64,000 bases of DNA, from assembly GCF_000717745.1 (NCBI RefSeq), contig NZ_JOBH01000002.1, forward strand, positions 681,160-745,159. Direction: 5' to 3'. Source of the DNA: Streptomyces violens (GTDB taxonomy: Bacteria; Actinomycetota; Actinomycetes; Streptomycetales; Streptomycetaceae). A program made the position numbers and the translations under genes. Below the pieces are notes generated by a model. That model saw nothing but the letters and a program-made list of their open reading frames with translations. It ran no database searches and had not been told where the DNA came from. Positions 53,849 through 62,146 of the stretch are shown here, piece by piece (within the stretch, counting starts at the first letter, position 1; the number at the start of each line of letters is the position of its first letter).

Positions 53849-55017
53849 CCCCGTCCCCCCGTTTCCGCCGTGCGGCCGCCCGTGCTCGGTGGCAGCGGCA
53901 CCGCGCGGTCCGGGCCCGCCGGGGCGTACGCGAGGGAATCGCCGGGCCGGTGCCAGTGCAGGACGAAGCGCCGGCCCGTGCGGTACGCGTCCAGGCCCGC
54001 CCTGCAGTACGCGACCATGTCGTCCGGCAGCGCGTCCAGCGGGAACCAGGCGAGCTGGGAGCACTTCTCCGGCTCCCGGTTGACCGGCTCGCCGCCCGCG
54101 CCGTACGTCGCCTCGAAGAACCAGCCGATCCGCGGCCGCCCGTCCGGCGCGCGGTGCTGCATGACCAGCGCGACCCGCAGGTCGGACGCGGTCAGCCGCA
54201 ACCCGGTCTCCTCTGCCGCCTCTCGGATCATCGCCTCCCGGACGTCCTCGCCGTCCTCGGCGTGCCCGCTGGGTGCGTGCAGCAACCCGTCCGCGTATCC
54301 GGTGTTCGCACGCCGGGCGAGCAGCACCTCGTCCCCGCGGTGCAGAATCAGATGGACATCGATCACCTCCGTATGGCGGGCCGGTGGCGCGGGGTGGGCC
54401 ACCAACGCGTACCGCTCGTCCCGCACCTCCCTGCCCCACAGCGCGGTATCAGCCGCGAGTCTCTCCAGATGCGTGCGGCGGGCCAGCGGAGCGGTCAGCC
54501 GCTCCAGCTCGGCGGCCGTGAAGCCGATCGGATCGGACTCGCCCCACCGGCCCTCGATCAGCACCAGCCGGCCCCCGAGCCGCAGCAGCCGGACCCACCG
54601 GCGCAGCACCGCCTCCGGATCGGGCAGCGCCCACAGCAGATGCCGGACCAGGACCACGTCGAACTGCCGCTCCCCCACCGGTGGTTCGGCGGCGTCACCG
54701 ACCATCAGCCGCGCGGCCGGCGTCCGGTCCCCGAGCCGCGCCGCCGCGAACTTGGCGCGGGCCTTGTCGACCATCCGCGGCGAGCGGTCGATTCCCGTGA
54801 CGCGGTGGCCCTGCTCGGCGGCGAGCAGGGCCAGGCTGCCCGTGCCGCAGCCGAGGTCGAGGACGTCGGACGGCCCGGCCGGGAGCCAGTCCCGCAGCCG
54901 GTCCGCCCAGGCGGCCCGGACCGCCGGATCGCGCATCCCGTGATCGGGCTCGTCGTCGAACCGCTCGGCGGCGGATTCCCAGTAACCGGCGTCGGTGACC
55001 GGCGTGTCGGTAGCCAT
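53845..55017 (-). CDS. SAM-dependent methyltransferase fused to a NUDIX hydrolase
   Basis: 390 residues in one frame. N-terminal class I methyltransferase: motif I VLDLGCGTGSLALLAAEQG (about 52-70), GIDRSPRMV, and motif IV FDVVLVRHLLWALPDP. C-terminal NUDIX domain (about 220-370): the box GHAEDGED...REAAEETGL has the GX5EX7REUXEEXGU spacing. The start is ATG 55017. Methylation plus pyrophosphate cleavage suggests a nucleotide or sugar-nucleotide substrate; I do not recognise a characterised fusion of this kind. Convergent with the GNAT gene. Confidence 0.88.
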   Translation of the reverse strand: MATDTPVTDAGYWESAAERFDDEPDHGMRDPAVRAAWADRLRDWLPAGPSDVLDLGCGTGSLALLAAEQGHRVTGIDRSPRMVDKARAKFAAARLGDRTPAARLMVGDAAEPPVGERQFDVVLVRHLLWALPDPEAVLRRWVRLLRLGGRLVLIEGRWGESDPIGFTAAELERLTAPLARRTHLERLAADTALWGREVRDERYALVAHPAPPARHTEVIDVHLILHRGDEVLLARRANTGYADGLLHAPSGHAEDGEDVREAMIREAAEETGLRLTASDLRVALVMQHRAPDGRPRIGWFFEATYGAGGEPVNREPEKCSQLAWFPLDALPDDMVAYCRAGLDAYRTGRRFVLHWHRPGDSLAYAPAGPDRAVPLPPSTGGRTAETGGRG

Positions 55018-55171
55018 GTACAGATAGTGACAGCCGCCACTGACAATCGCTCTGGCCTGTGGATAACCCGGATTTCGGCCGGACGCCGGTCGGGCGGAGG
55101 CGGGCGGGTGCCGTGGGCGCGGTGACAAAAGCCGACCGCCGCCCCGCCCCCGTCCGGCTCCCGTCCCGCTC

Positions 55172-56674
55172 TCAGTCCTCCGCGCGCGCGGAACGCCCGC
55201 GCGGGAGCGCCCGCTTGATCCACGGCCAGGCCAGCAGTACCGCGATCACGGCGTAGACGGTGATCGAGAAGGGCGTGTTGACCAGGCCGGTGACGCTGCC
55301 GTCGCTGATCTGCAGCGCCCGCCGCAGCTGCTGTTCGGCGGCCGGGCCGAGGATGACGCCGATGACGGCGGGCAGTACCGGCAGGCCGTACCGCCGCATG
55401 CCCAGCCCGATCAGCCCGATGATCAGCAGGATGACGAGGTCGAGCGGCTCACCGCCGACCGCGTACGCGCCGACCGCGGCGAAGAAGAGGATCCCGGCGT
55501 ACAGGTACGGGCGCGGGATCCGCAGCAGCTTCGCCCAGACGGGCGCCAGCGGCAGGTTGAGGACGAGGAGCAGCACCATGCCGACGAACAACGAGGCGAT
55601 CAGGCCCCAGACGAGCTCCGGTTCGCGCTCGAAGAGCAGCGGCCCGGGCTGGATGCCGTACTGCTGGAAGGCCGCCAGCATCACCGCGGCGACGGCGGTC
55701 GTCGGCAGGCCGAGGGTCAGCATCGACACGAGCGTGCCGGCCGCCGACGCCGAGGACGCCGATTCGGGCCCGGCCACGCCTTCGATGGCGCCGCGGCCGA
55801 ATTCGTCGCGGTGCTTGGAGAGCCGCTTCTCGGTGACGTACGAGAGGAAGGTGGGGATCTCGGCGCCGCCGGCCGGGATCGCACCGAACGGGAAGCCGAT
55901 GAGCGGCCCGCGCAGCCACGGCTTCCACGTGCGCCGCAGCTCCGACTTGCCCAGCCAGGGGCGGCCCACCGGGATCGACTCCCCGGTCGTGCGCCGCAGA
56001 TGCGCCGCCACCCACAGTGCCTCTCCGATGGCGAACAGTCCGACGGCGACGATGACGACGTCGATGCCGTCGGCGAGTTCGAGGATCCCGAAGGTCAGCC
56101 GCTGCTGCCCGGTCATCTGGTCCAGGCCGACGAGCCCGAGGGTGAGGCCGATGAGCAGCGAGGCGAAGCCGCGTATCCGGGAGCTGCCGAGTACGGACGT
56201 CACGGCGATGAAGGCGAGCACCATGATGGCGAAGTAGTCGGGCGCGCCGATGTCCACGGCGAGCGCGGCGACCGTGGGCGCGAGGACGACCAGCAGGATC
56301 GTGCCGATCATGCCGCCCGCGAAGTGCCCGCCGGCGGCGGCCGCCAGGGCCTGCGCGCCGCGCCCGGCGCGTGCCATCGGGTTGCCTTCGATGGCCGCGA
56401 CCACCGCCGCGCTCTCTCCAGGGGTGTTGAGCAGGATGGAGGTGGTGGAGCCGCCGAACATGCCCCCGTAGTAGATCCCGGCGAACATGATGAACGCGCC
56501 CGTCGGGTCCAGCCCGTAGGTGACGGGGAGGAGGAGCGCGACGGCCATGGCGGGGCCGATGCCCGGCAGTACACCGATGGCGGTGCCGAGCAGCACTCCG
56601 ATGGCGGCCCACAGCAGGTTGATCGGCGTCAGCGCCGTACCGAAGCCGTCGATGAGTGAGGACAGGGAGCCCAT
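55172..56674 (-). CDS. tctA: Tripartite tricarboxylate transporter large permease
   Basis: 500 residues, about 12 helices. TctA signatures: [40 protein letters not shown], and [23 protein letters not shown] near the middle. It is the large membrane subunit of a TTT system for tricarboxylates or related acids. It begins three bases after tctB's stop and completes the tctCBA operon. Confidence 0.94.
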   Translation of the reverse strand: MGSLSSLIDGFGTALTPINLLWAAIGVLLGTAIGVLPGIGPAMAVALLLPVTYGLDPTGAFIMFAGIYYGGMFGGSTTSILLNTPGESAAVVAAIEGNPMARAGRGAQALAAAAGGHFAGGMIGTILLVVLAPTVAALAVDIGAPDYFAIMVLAFIAVTSVLGSSRIRGFASLLIGLTLGLVGLDQMTGQQRLTFGILELADGIDVVIVAVGLFAIGEALWVAAHLRRTTGESIPVGRPWLGKSELRRTWKPWLRGPLIGFPFGAIPAGGAEIPTFLSYVTEKRLSKHRDEFGRGAIEGVAGPESASSASAAGTLVSMLTLGLPTTAVAAVMLAAFQQYGIQPGPLLFEREPELVWGLIASLFVGMVLLLVLNLPLAPVWAKLLRIPRPYLYAGILFFAAVGAYAVGGEPLDLVILLIIGLIGLGMRRYGLPVLPAVIGVILGPAAEQQLRRALQISDGSVTGLVNTPFSITVYAVIAVLLAWPWIKRALPRGRSARAED

Positions 56675-56677
56675 CGT

Positions 56678-57217
56678 CTACAGCACCCCCATGAGCGGGC
56701 CGCCGGGCAGCGGCACGCCCAGCAGATTGTTGAACACGACGTAGGTCACCAGGGACAGGACGGCCGCGATGAGCGGGTCCCGGGTGAGGTTGCGGCTGCC
56801 CAGCGCGTATGCGGAGCCCCAGAAGAGCAGCGCGCCGGAGATCGGGAAGCCGAGCGGGCCGATGAGGACGGCGTTGGCGAGGAAGACGCCGGCCAGGAGG
56901 GCGACAGTGCGCCAGTCGCCGGGCTCGGAGAGGTCGATGTCCTCGCCGCCCTCGGCCTCTCCGCGGCCGCCCCGCAGGACGTCGACGGCGAGGAGCACGG
57001 CGATGACCAGGAGGAGCACCCCGACGACGATCGGCACGGTGGTGGGCCCGATGGGGCCGCGCTGGGTGATGTCGGCGTCCATCGTGACCGCGTCGGTGAG
57101 CACGAGGACGCCGAGGACCAGGAGGATGAGGCAGACGCCCAGTTCGGATCGGCCGCGCAAGGAGGCGCGCAGCCCGCTGCCCTTCGGGGGCGCGGTGGGT
57201 TCGGTACCGGTGCTCAC
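56678..57217 (-). CDS. tctB: Tripartite tricarboxylate transporter small permease
   Basis: 179 residues, four hydrophobic segments (GVCLILLVLGVLVLTDAVTM, PTTVPIVVGVLLLVIAVLLA, VALLAGVFLANAVLIGPLGF, VLSLVTYVVFNNLLGVPLP). The GTG at 57217 overlaps the tctC stop as GTGA. It fits TctB by length and place. Confidence 0.9.
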   Translation of the reverse strand: MSTGTEPTAPPKGSGLRASLRGRSELGVCLILLVLGVLVLTDAVTMDADITQRGPIGPTTVPIVVGVLLLVIAVLLAVDVLRGGRGEAEGGEDIDLSEPGDWRTVALLAGVFLANAVLIGPLGFPISGALLFWGSAYALGSRNLTRDPLIAAVLSLVTYVVFNNLLGVPLPGGPLMGVL

Positions 57218-58206
57218 AGCCCCAGCTCCTTCAATACGGTGTCGACGCGCCGGTCCTGAGCGTCCAGGAAGCGGCCGAACCTGTCGCCGGTCATGAAGGC
57301 GTCGCTCCACCCGTTGCGCTTGAGCGCGTCCTTCCACTGCGGGGATGCGTGCAGCTCGGTGAAGAGGGCGGTCAGCTTCTGCCGTTCGACGTCGGTGAGC
57401 CCCGGGGGCGCCACGATGCCGCGCCAGTTGGTGAACTCGGTGTTCACGCCGGCCTCCTTGAGGGTGGGCGCGTCCAGGCCCTTCACCCGCTCCGGGCCGG
57501 TGACGGCCAGCAGCCGCAGCTCCCCGGACTTGATCTGGTCGAGGTACTCGCCGACGCCGGACACCCCGAAGGCGACCTTGCCGCCCAGTACGGAGGCGAG
57601 CAGCTCACCGCCGCCGTCGAACGGCACGTAGTTGACGGACTTGGGCGTGATCCCGGCGGCCTTGGCCATCAGCATCGGCGCCAGGTGGTCGGGGCCGCCG
57701 GCGGAGGAGCCGCCGCCGACCGGCATCTTCCGGGGATTCTTCTTCCAGTCGGCGAGCAGTTGGTCGAACGTCTTGTACTTGGAGTCCTTGGCGACTACCA
57801 CGATGTCCGGCTCCTCCGTGAGCCGCGCGATGGGCGTGGTGTCGCCGAGCCCGGAGGGCGAGTGGTTGGTGTGGACGGCGCCGACGACGCCGAGCCCCAT
57901 GGACATCGCGAGCTTGCCGTTGCCGTGCTCGTTGACCATCCGGCTGAGGCCGACCGTGCCGCCCGCCCCGGGGAGGTTGAAGACCTCGACATTGTGGTTG
58001 AGCCCGGCGTCCTCGATGCTCTTCGCCGCCGTACGGGCCGTGATGTCGTATCCACCGCCCGGCGTGTTGGGCACCATGAACTGCAGGCCCGGGATCCGGG
58101 TCCCGGTGTCGGCCCCGCTGCCCGATGTCAGCAGGGGCGGGCCGAGGAGGACGATCAGAACCGCCCCCAGGAGGGCGAGGGGTGTGCGCGCATGCACAGA
58201 TGACAC
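57214..58206 (-). CDS. tctC: Tripartite tricarboxylate transporter substrate-binding protein
   Basis: 330 residues with a Sec-type N-terminal signal (HARTPLALLGAVLIVLLGPP). TctC/BugT fold: FMVPNTPGGGYDITART, and VGGGSSAGGPDHLAPMLMAK (ligand pocket). The start is GTG 58206 or GTG 58197; the spacing of GAAGG is not ideal for either. First gene of tctCBA, divergent from the response regulator. Confidence 0.92.
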   Translation of the reverse strand: MSSVHARTPLALLGAVLIVLLGPPLLTSGSGADTGTRIPGLQFMVPNTPGGGYDITARTAAKSIEDAGLNHNVEVFNLPGAGGTVGLSRMVNEHGNGKLAMSMGLGVVGAVHTNHSPSGLGDTTPIARLTEEPDIVVVAKDSKYKTFDQLLADWKKNPRKMPVGGGSSAGGPDHLAPMLMAKAAGITPKSVNYVPFDGGGELLASVLGGKVAFGVSGVGEYLDQIKSGELRLLAVTGPERVKGLDAPTLKEAGVNTEFTNWRGIVAPPGLTDVERQKLTALFTELHASPQWKDALKRNGWSDAFMTGDRFGRFLDAQDRRVDTVLKELGL

Positions 58207-58351
58207 CACCCTTCTCTTACGTGTGGCTTCGTGGCTCTGTGGGGGGGGGAGATCGTGGTGAGGGCCACATGTTGCCCGGGGGTTAACTCCGCGTCTCGCT
58301 TCCGGTATTAAGGGTCGTTGTGAACGTTGTGGTCGCGGAAGGGATCGTTCG

Positions 58352-59026
58352 ATGACCAAGGTGCTGGTCGTCGATGACGACTTCATGGTCGCCAAGCTGC
58401 ACAGCCACTACGTGAACGCCACTGAGGGCTTCTCGGTGGCCGGCGTGGCACATACGGGTGCCGAGGCACTGCGCGCGGCCGAACGGCTCCGCCCCGATCT
58501 CCTCCTGCTGGACATCTACCTGCCGGACATGGACGGCATCAGTGTGCTGCGTCGGCTGCGGGCCCTGGAGGGCGGGACGCACGCCGACGCGCTCTTCGTT
58601 ACGGCGGCACGCGACGCGCACGTCATACGGGACGCGTTGCGGGCCGGCGCGCTGCACTACCTCATCAAGCCGTTCGACCGTGCCTCCCTTCAGGAGCAGT
58701 TGCGGCACGTGGCCGCGTTGCGCACCCGTCTGGAACGGCTCGGCGAGGCCAGCCAGGAGGACGTGGACCAGATCTTCGGCACCCGCCCGCGTGCCTCCAG
58801 AGGTCTGCCCAAGGGTCTCGCCGCCCATACGGCGGATCTGGTCGAACGCACCCTGCGACAGCACGAGGACGGACTCTCGGCATCGGAGTGCGCGGCGGCG
58901 GGCGCGCTGTCCCGGGTGAGCGCGCGCCGCTACCTCGAGTACTTCACGGGCACCGGGCAGGCCGAGGTCTCCCTCCGGTACGGCGGCACCGGCCGCCCCG
59001 AACGGCGCTACCGGTGGATCGCCTGA
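58352..59026 (+). CDS. Response regulator of the CitB/DctR type
   Basis: 224 residues. Receiver domain: Asp-Asp-Asp at 8-10, phospho-acceptor Asp54 (LLLDIYLPDMDG), Thr84 and Lys106 (LIKPFDR). C-terminal winged helix with LSASECAAAGALSRVSARRY. This group controls citrate/dicarboxylate uptake. Divergent from tctCBA (145 bp gap), so it likely activates it. No histidine kinase gene is next to it. Confidence 0.93.
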   Translation: MTKVLVVDDDFMVAKLHSHYVNATEGFSVAGVAHTGAEALRAAERLRPDLLLLDIYLPDMDGISVLRRLRALEGGTHADALFVTAARDAHVIRDALRAGALHYLIKPFDRASLQEQLRHVAALRTRLERLGEASQEDVDQIFGTRPRASRGLPKGLAAHTADLVERTLRQHEDGLSASECAAAGALSRVSARRYLEYFTGTGQAEVSLRYGGTGRPERRYRWIA

Positions 59027-59046
59027 CGGCCGTCCCGCCCGTGGTA

Positions 59047-59074
59047 CTTAACCACCGCTGAGCGGTTCCTTAAG
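59047..59074. terminator. 28-base dyad between response regulator and LPMO genes
   Basis: CTTAA-CC-ACCGCT-G-AGCGGT-TCC-TTAAG, nearly perfect. It begins 20 bases after the regulator stop and could end its transcript, or serve as operator for the LPMO gene. Confidence 0.5.
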
Positions 59075-59206
59075 CCACCCATAAAGATCGCCAAGGGGCT
59101 GCTCCGGACGGCGAATTCGCTGGTCGGCGGGGCTAGCGTGCTGCCCGCCGCGTGCACCCGCCACGTACGGCATGAACTCCCGTACGTCCTGAAGGAGACC
59201 CCCACG

Positions 59207-60184
59207 ATGACCGCTCGTCGCAAGGCCGCAGCGTTCGCCCTCACGACCCTCGCCCCGCTCGCCCTCACCGTGTTCGCCGCGGGCCCGGCGGCCGCGCACG
59301 GCTCGATGACGGACCCGGTGAGCCGGATCTCCGCGTGCTACGCCGAGGGCCCGGAGTCACCGGACTCCGCGGCCTGCAAGGCGATGGTCGCGGCCGGCGG
59401 CGTGCAGGCCCTGTACGACTGGAACGGCGTACGGGACGGCGCGGCGGGCGGCCAGTCCAGGACCCGCATACCGGACGGCAAGCTGTGCAGCGCGAACAGC
59501 GAGGAGTACAAGGGCCTGGACCTGGCCCGGGCCGACTGGCCGGCCAGCCCGATGGCGGCGGGTGCCCACACGTTCCGGTACAAGGCCACCGCGCCCCACA
59601 AGGGCACGTTCGAGCTGTACCTCACCAAGGACGGCTACGACCCGGCCAAACCGCTGAAGTGGTCGGACCTGGAGGCGAAGCCGTTCGCGAAGGTCACCGA
59701 CCCCACCCTGACCGACGGCGACTACGTCTTCGAGGGCAAGGTGCCGGCCCGCTCCGGCCGCCATCTGATCTACAGCATCTGGCAGCGCTCGGACAGTCCC
59801 GAAGCCTTCTACACCTGCTCGGACGTGGTCTTCGGCAAGGCCGGCGACAGTGCGGGCACGGCGGCGGGTACCGGCGCGGAGTCGCACCCCGCGGCCACCG
59901 CCCCGACCGAACGGCAGCTCGCGGCCGGCGCGGACAAGTCGTCGATGGATCACACGCACATGCACCACGGGGACGAGGGCAGGGGCGCGGACCAGAGCGC
60001 GAGCGCCGCCGACGGCGTGCGCCCCGACGGCTCGTCGGGCAAGGCGGTGACCACGCAGCTCGCCGAGACGGGCGGCGACGACTCGACCGCTCCGCTCGCC
60101 ATCGGCGGCGCGGCCGTGCTGGCGCTGGGCGCCTCGCTGCTCTTCGCCGTCGCCCGCCGCAAGGCCGCCCGGAACGGCGGCTGA
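59207..60184 (+). CDS. Sortase-anchored AA10 lytic polysaccharide monooxygenase
   Basis: 325 residues. Sec signal ends at AAA, leaving His31 as the first residue of the mature enzyme; with His121 (GAHTFRYKA) it forms the copper histidine brace. The AA10 core has Cys pairs and AFYTCSDVVF. A linker with the His cluster DHTHMHHGDE (about 248-257) leads to LAETGG at 285-290, then a helix (294-314) and RRKAARNGG: a class E sortase signal. So it is probably covalently attached to the cell wall. Cleaves chitin or cellulose; which is not decided here. GAAGGAG precedes the ATG at 59207. Confidence 0.93.
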   Translation: MTARRKAAAFALTTLAPLALTVFAAGPAAAHGSMTDPVSRISACYAEGPESPDSAACKAMVAAGGVQALYDWNGVRDGAAGGQSRTRIPDGKLCSANSEEYKGLDLARADWPASPMAAGAHTFRYKATAPHKGTFELYLTKDGYDPAKPLKWSDLEAKPFAKVTDPTLTDGDYVFEGKVPARSGRHLIYSIWQRSDSPEAFYTCSDVVFGKAGDSAGTAAGTGAESHPAATAPTERQLAAGADKSSMDHTHMHHGDEGRGADQSASAADGVRPDGSSGKAVTTQLAETGGDDSTAPLAIGGAAVLALGASLLFAVARRKAARNGG

Positions 60185-60211
60185 GGACCGGGCGACGGCG
60201 CGGCAGGCCGA

Positions 60212-60242
60212 CGGTGCGCTGCTCCCGGGGAGCAGCGCACCG
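60212..60242. terminator. 14-bp hairpin between convergent LPMO and lipase genes
   Basis: CGGTGCGCTGCTCC (60212-60225), loop CGG, and GGAGCAGCGCACCG (60229-60242) form a perfect 14-bp stem. It is a strong bidirectional terminator candidate. Confidence 0.8.
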
Positions 60243-60255
60243 CACGGCAATGGGG

Positions 60256-61143
60256 TCAGCGCGACGTGCAGGTCGTCGGCGTCGCGTGGGCCGGGTCCAG
60301 GGCGTTGGCCGTCTCGTGGAAGGCGACCCGGTCGGCCAGGCCGATGACCAGGTGCCCGGAGAGGTCGGTCGGGCACAGGTCCTGGACCAGTACGTTCCGC
60401 ACATCCGGGCCGTTCAGGAACTGGCTCTTGTAGGGCGTGACCACCTCGTCGTACTTGGTCGCGATGACCGTGTAACGCACGCCGGGCACGGTGTCGCCGC
60501 CCTCGTTGAGGCGCTTGAGGAAGTCCGAGCCCACTATCTGGTCGTTGAGGCTCGGTGCGAGCGAGTCGAGGTACTTCTCGGCGTCCGGGAACTGGTCCAG
60601 GAGCCGGGTCAGCCCGTTCACGTCGGTGCCGTGGTTGTCGGGCGCGATGCCGACCAGCGCGTTCACCTTCGCCGCGCCGCCGAGGAACTTGAGGTAGTAG
60701 CGGGGCATCATGCCGCCCTGCGAGTGGCCCACGAGGTCGGTCTCCGGCGCGCCCGTCGCGGCCAGTACCCGGTCGACGTACGCGGAGAGCTGCTCGGCCG
60801 ACTTGTCGACCGGGCCGAGGCCGTGGAAGAGGGGGACGCCGGGCAGTTGCCCGTAGTCGAAGGAGAAAACGCAGTAGCCGCGGGCGACCAGGTACGGCGC
60901 CAGGGCGAGCCAGTTGTCCACGGAGTTGCCGAAGGTGCCGTGGACGAGGACGACGGGCCGGGGATGGGCGGCGGACGGCTTGCAGGAGTAGTCGTTCCAG
61001 CCTGCGGAGACGGTGGCGTCCGGCGCGGTGGCGGCTGCCGCCGTGGGGGTGGCCGCGGTGGCGGCGCCGAAGGCGAGGGCGAGGGCGGAGACGGCGGTGG
61101 CCGCACGTCTCCAGGGCAGCGCTCGGTGCGTGGTCGTGTTCAT
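60256..61143 (-). CDS. Secreted lipase (lipase class 2 family)
   Basis: 295 residues. Sec signal (RRAATAVSALALAFGAATAA to about 40). PVVLVHGTFG (oxyanion HG) and DLVGHSQGGMM (nucleophile Ser141). A late H is in PTDLSGHLVIG. AAGGAG lies six bases before the ATG at 61143. Related Streptomyces enzymes act on triacylglycerols. The palindrome at 61199-61214 is 56-71 bases upstream. Confidence 0.92.
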   Translation of the reverse strand: MNTTTHRALPWRRAATAVSALALAFGAATAATPTAAAATAPDATVSAGWNDYSCKPSAAHPRPVVLVHGTFGNSVDNWLALAPYLVARGYCVFSFDYGQLPGVPLFHGLGPVDKSAEQLSAYVDRVLAATGAPETDLVGHSQGGMMPRYYLKFLGGAAKVNALVGIAPDNHGTDVNGLTRLLDQFPDAEKYLDSLAPSLNDQIVGSDFLKRLNEGGDTVPGVRYTVIATKYDEVVTPYKSQFLNGPDVRNVLVQDLCPTDLSGHLVIGLADRVAFHETANALDPAHATPTTCTSR

Positions 61144-61198
61144 GCGATGCTCCTTGCGGGAGGTGAGGGGACTCCGAAGTGCTCGCCGAGTCATCACC

Positions 61199-61214
61199 TG
61201 CGATCCGGATCGCA
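61199..61214. promoter_or_regulatory. Perfect 16-bp palindrome upstream of the lipase gene
   Basis: TGCGATCCGGATCGCA, fully symmetric. It is 56 bases before the lipase start and probably an operator. No second copy seen in the window. Confidence 0.55.
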
Positions 61215-61417
61215 TGGCTCAACGCTGTGATCGACCGTCAAGTTACGGCTGAGTAAGGTCGGGGGTCCAGCCTTGTGACGGTGAAAGAAGTGCCACACGA
61301 TTCTCACCGGACGTACGGGTTATCCACAGGCTCCGGCGGCTGTCGGTGGTCCGGCGTAGAGTCGTTGCCATGGCGCTCGCGAGCCGCGCGGGCCCGCCGT
61401 GACAGGGGGATACGGCG

Positions 61418-62146
61418 ATGAGTACAGCATCAGCGGGGACGACGGAGCCGACGGCCGATCAGCCGGGGCCGGCTGCCGCGAAGCCGGCGGACAGGACGCG
61501 GACGGCATCGGCGGGCGGGCCCTTGGAGGGGCTGGTGGAGGTCTCGTCCGAGGCGGAGCTGCGCGAGCTGGTCGGCGAGCCGAGCGCCCACGCCGCCCAC
61601 AAGACCCGTCCCGCGCTGCACGAGCTGGACCGGCAGTGGCTGGCCAACTCCCCGTTCTGTCTGCTCGCCACGGCCGACGCCGAGGGCCGCTGCGACGTCT
61701 CGCCCAAGGGCGACCCCGCGGGCTTCACGCTCGTGCTGGACGACACGACGATCGTCATCCCCGACCGCCCGGGCAACAAGCGCGTGGACGGCTTCCGCAA
61801 CGTCCTGGCCAACCCGCACGTGGGCCTGGCGTACGTCCTGCCCGGCCGCGGCGACACCCTGCGCATCAACGGGCGGGCCCGACTGCTGCGCGACGCCCCC
61901 TTCTTCGACGAACTGGTCGTCAAGGGCCACCGCCCGGCGCTCGCGCTGCTCGTGGAGATAGAAGAGGTCTTCCACCACTGCTCCAAGGCGTTCCTGCGGT
62001 CCGGCCTGTGGCGCACGGAGACCTGGCAGCCCGAAGCCCTCCCCACCCGGGCCCGAATATGCAAGGCCCTGGAGGCCCCGGAGCTCCCGCTCGAAGCCAT
62101 CGAGGCGCACTACGGCCCGCGTTACGCCGACCGCCTGTACGGCTGA
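61418..62146 (+). CDS. Pyridoxamine-5'-phosphate-oxidase-like FMN/F420 split-barrel protein
   Basis: 242 residues. The first 45 are disordered (Ala/Pro/Thr). The split-barrel fold follows: SPFCLLATADAEGRCDVSPK, FTLVLDDTTIVIPDRPGNKR and the C-terminal HHCSKAFLRSGLW. It fits the MSMEG_1061-type FMN-dependent family. Substrate unknown. AGGGGG eight bases before the ATG. Its stop overlaps the convergent Y-family gene by 25 bases. Confidence 0.88.
   Translation: MSTASAGTTEPTADQPGPAAAKPADRTRTASAGGPLEGLVEVSSEAELRELVGEPSAHAAHKTRPALHELDRQWLANSPFCLLATADAEGRCDVSPKGDPAGFTLVLDDTTIVIPDRPGNKRVDGFRNVLANPHVGLAYVLPGRGDTLRINGRARLLRDAPFFDELVVKGHRPALALLVEIEEVFHHCSKAFLRSGLWRTETWQPEALPTRARICKALEAPELPLEAIEAHYGPRYADRLYG

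Noticed and set aside
52093..55125. 1010-codon plus-strand open frame over the minisatellite
   Set aside because: It crosses tandem repeats and real genes in other frames; product is Pro/Arg low complexity.
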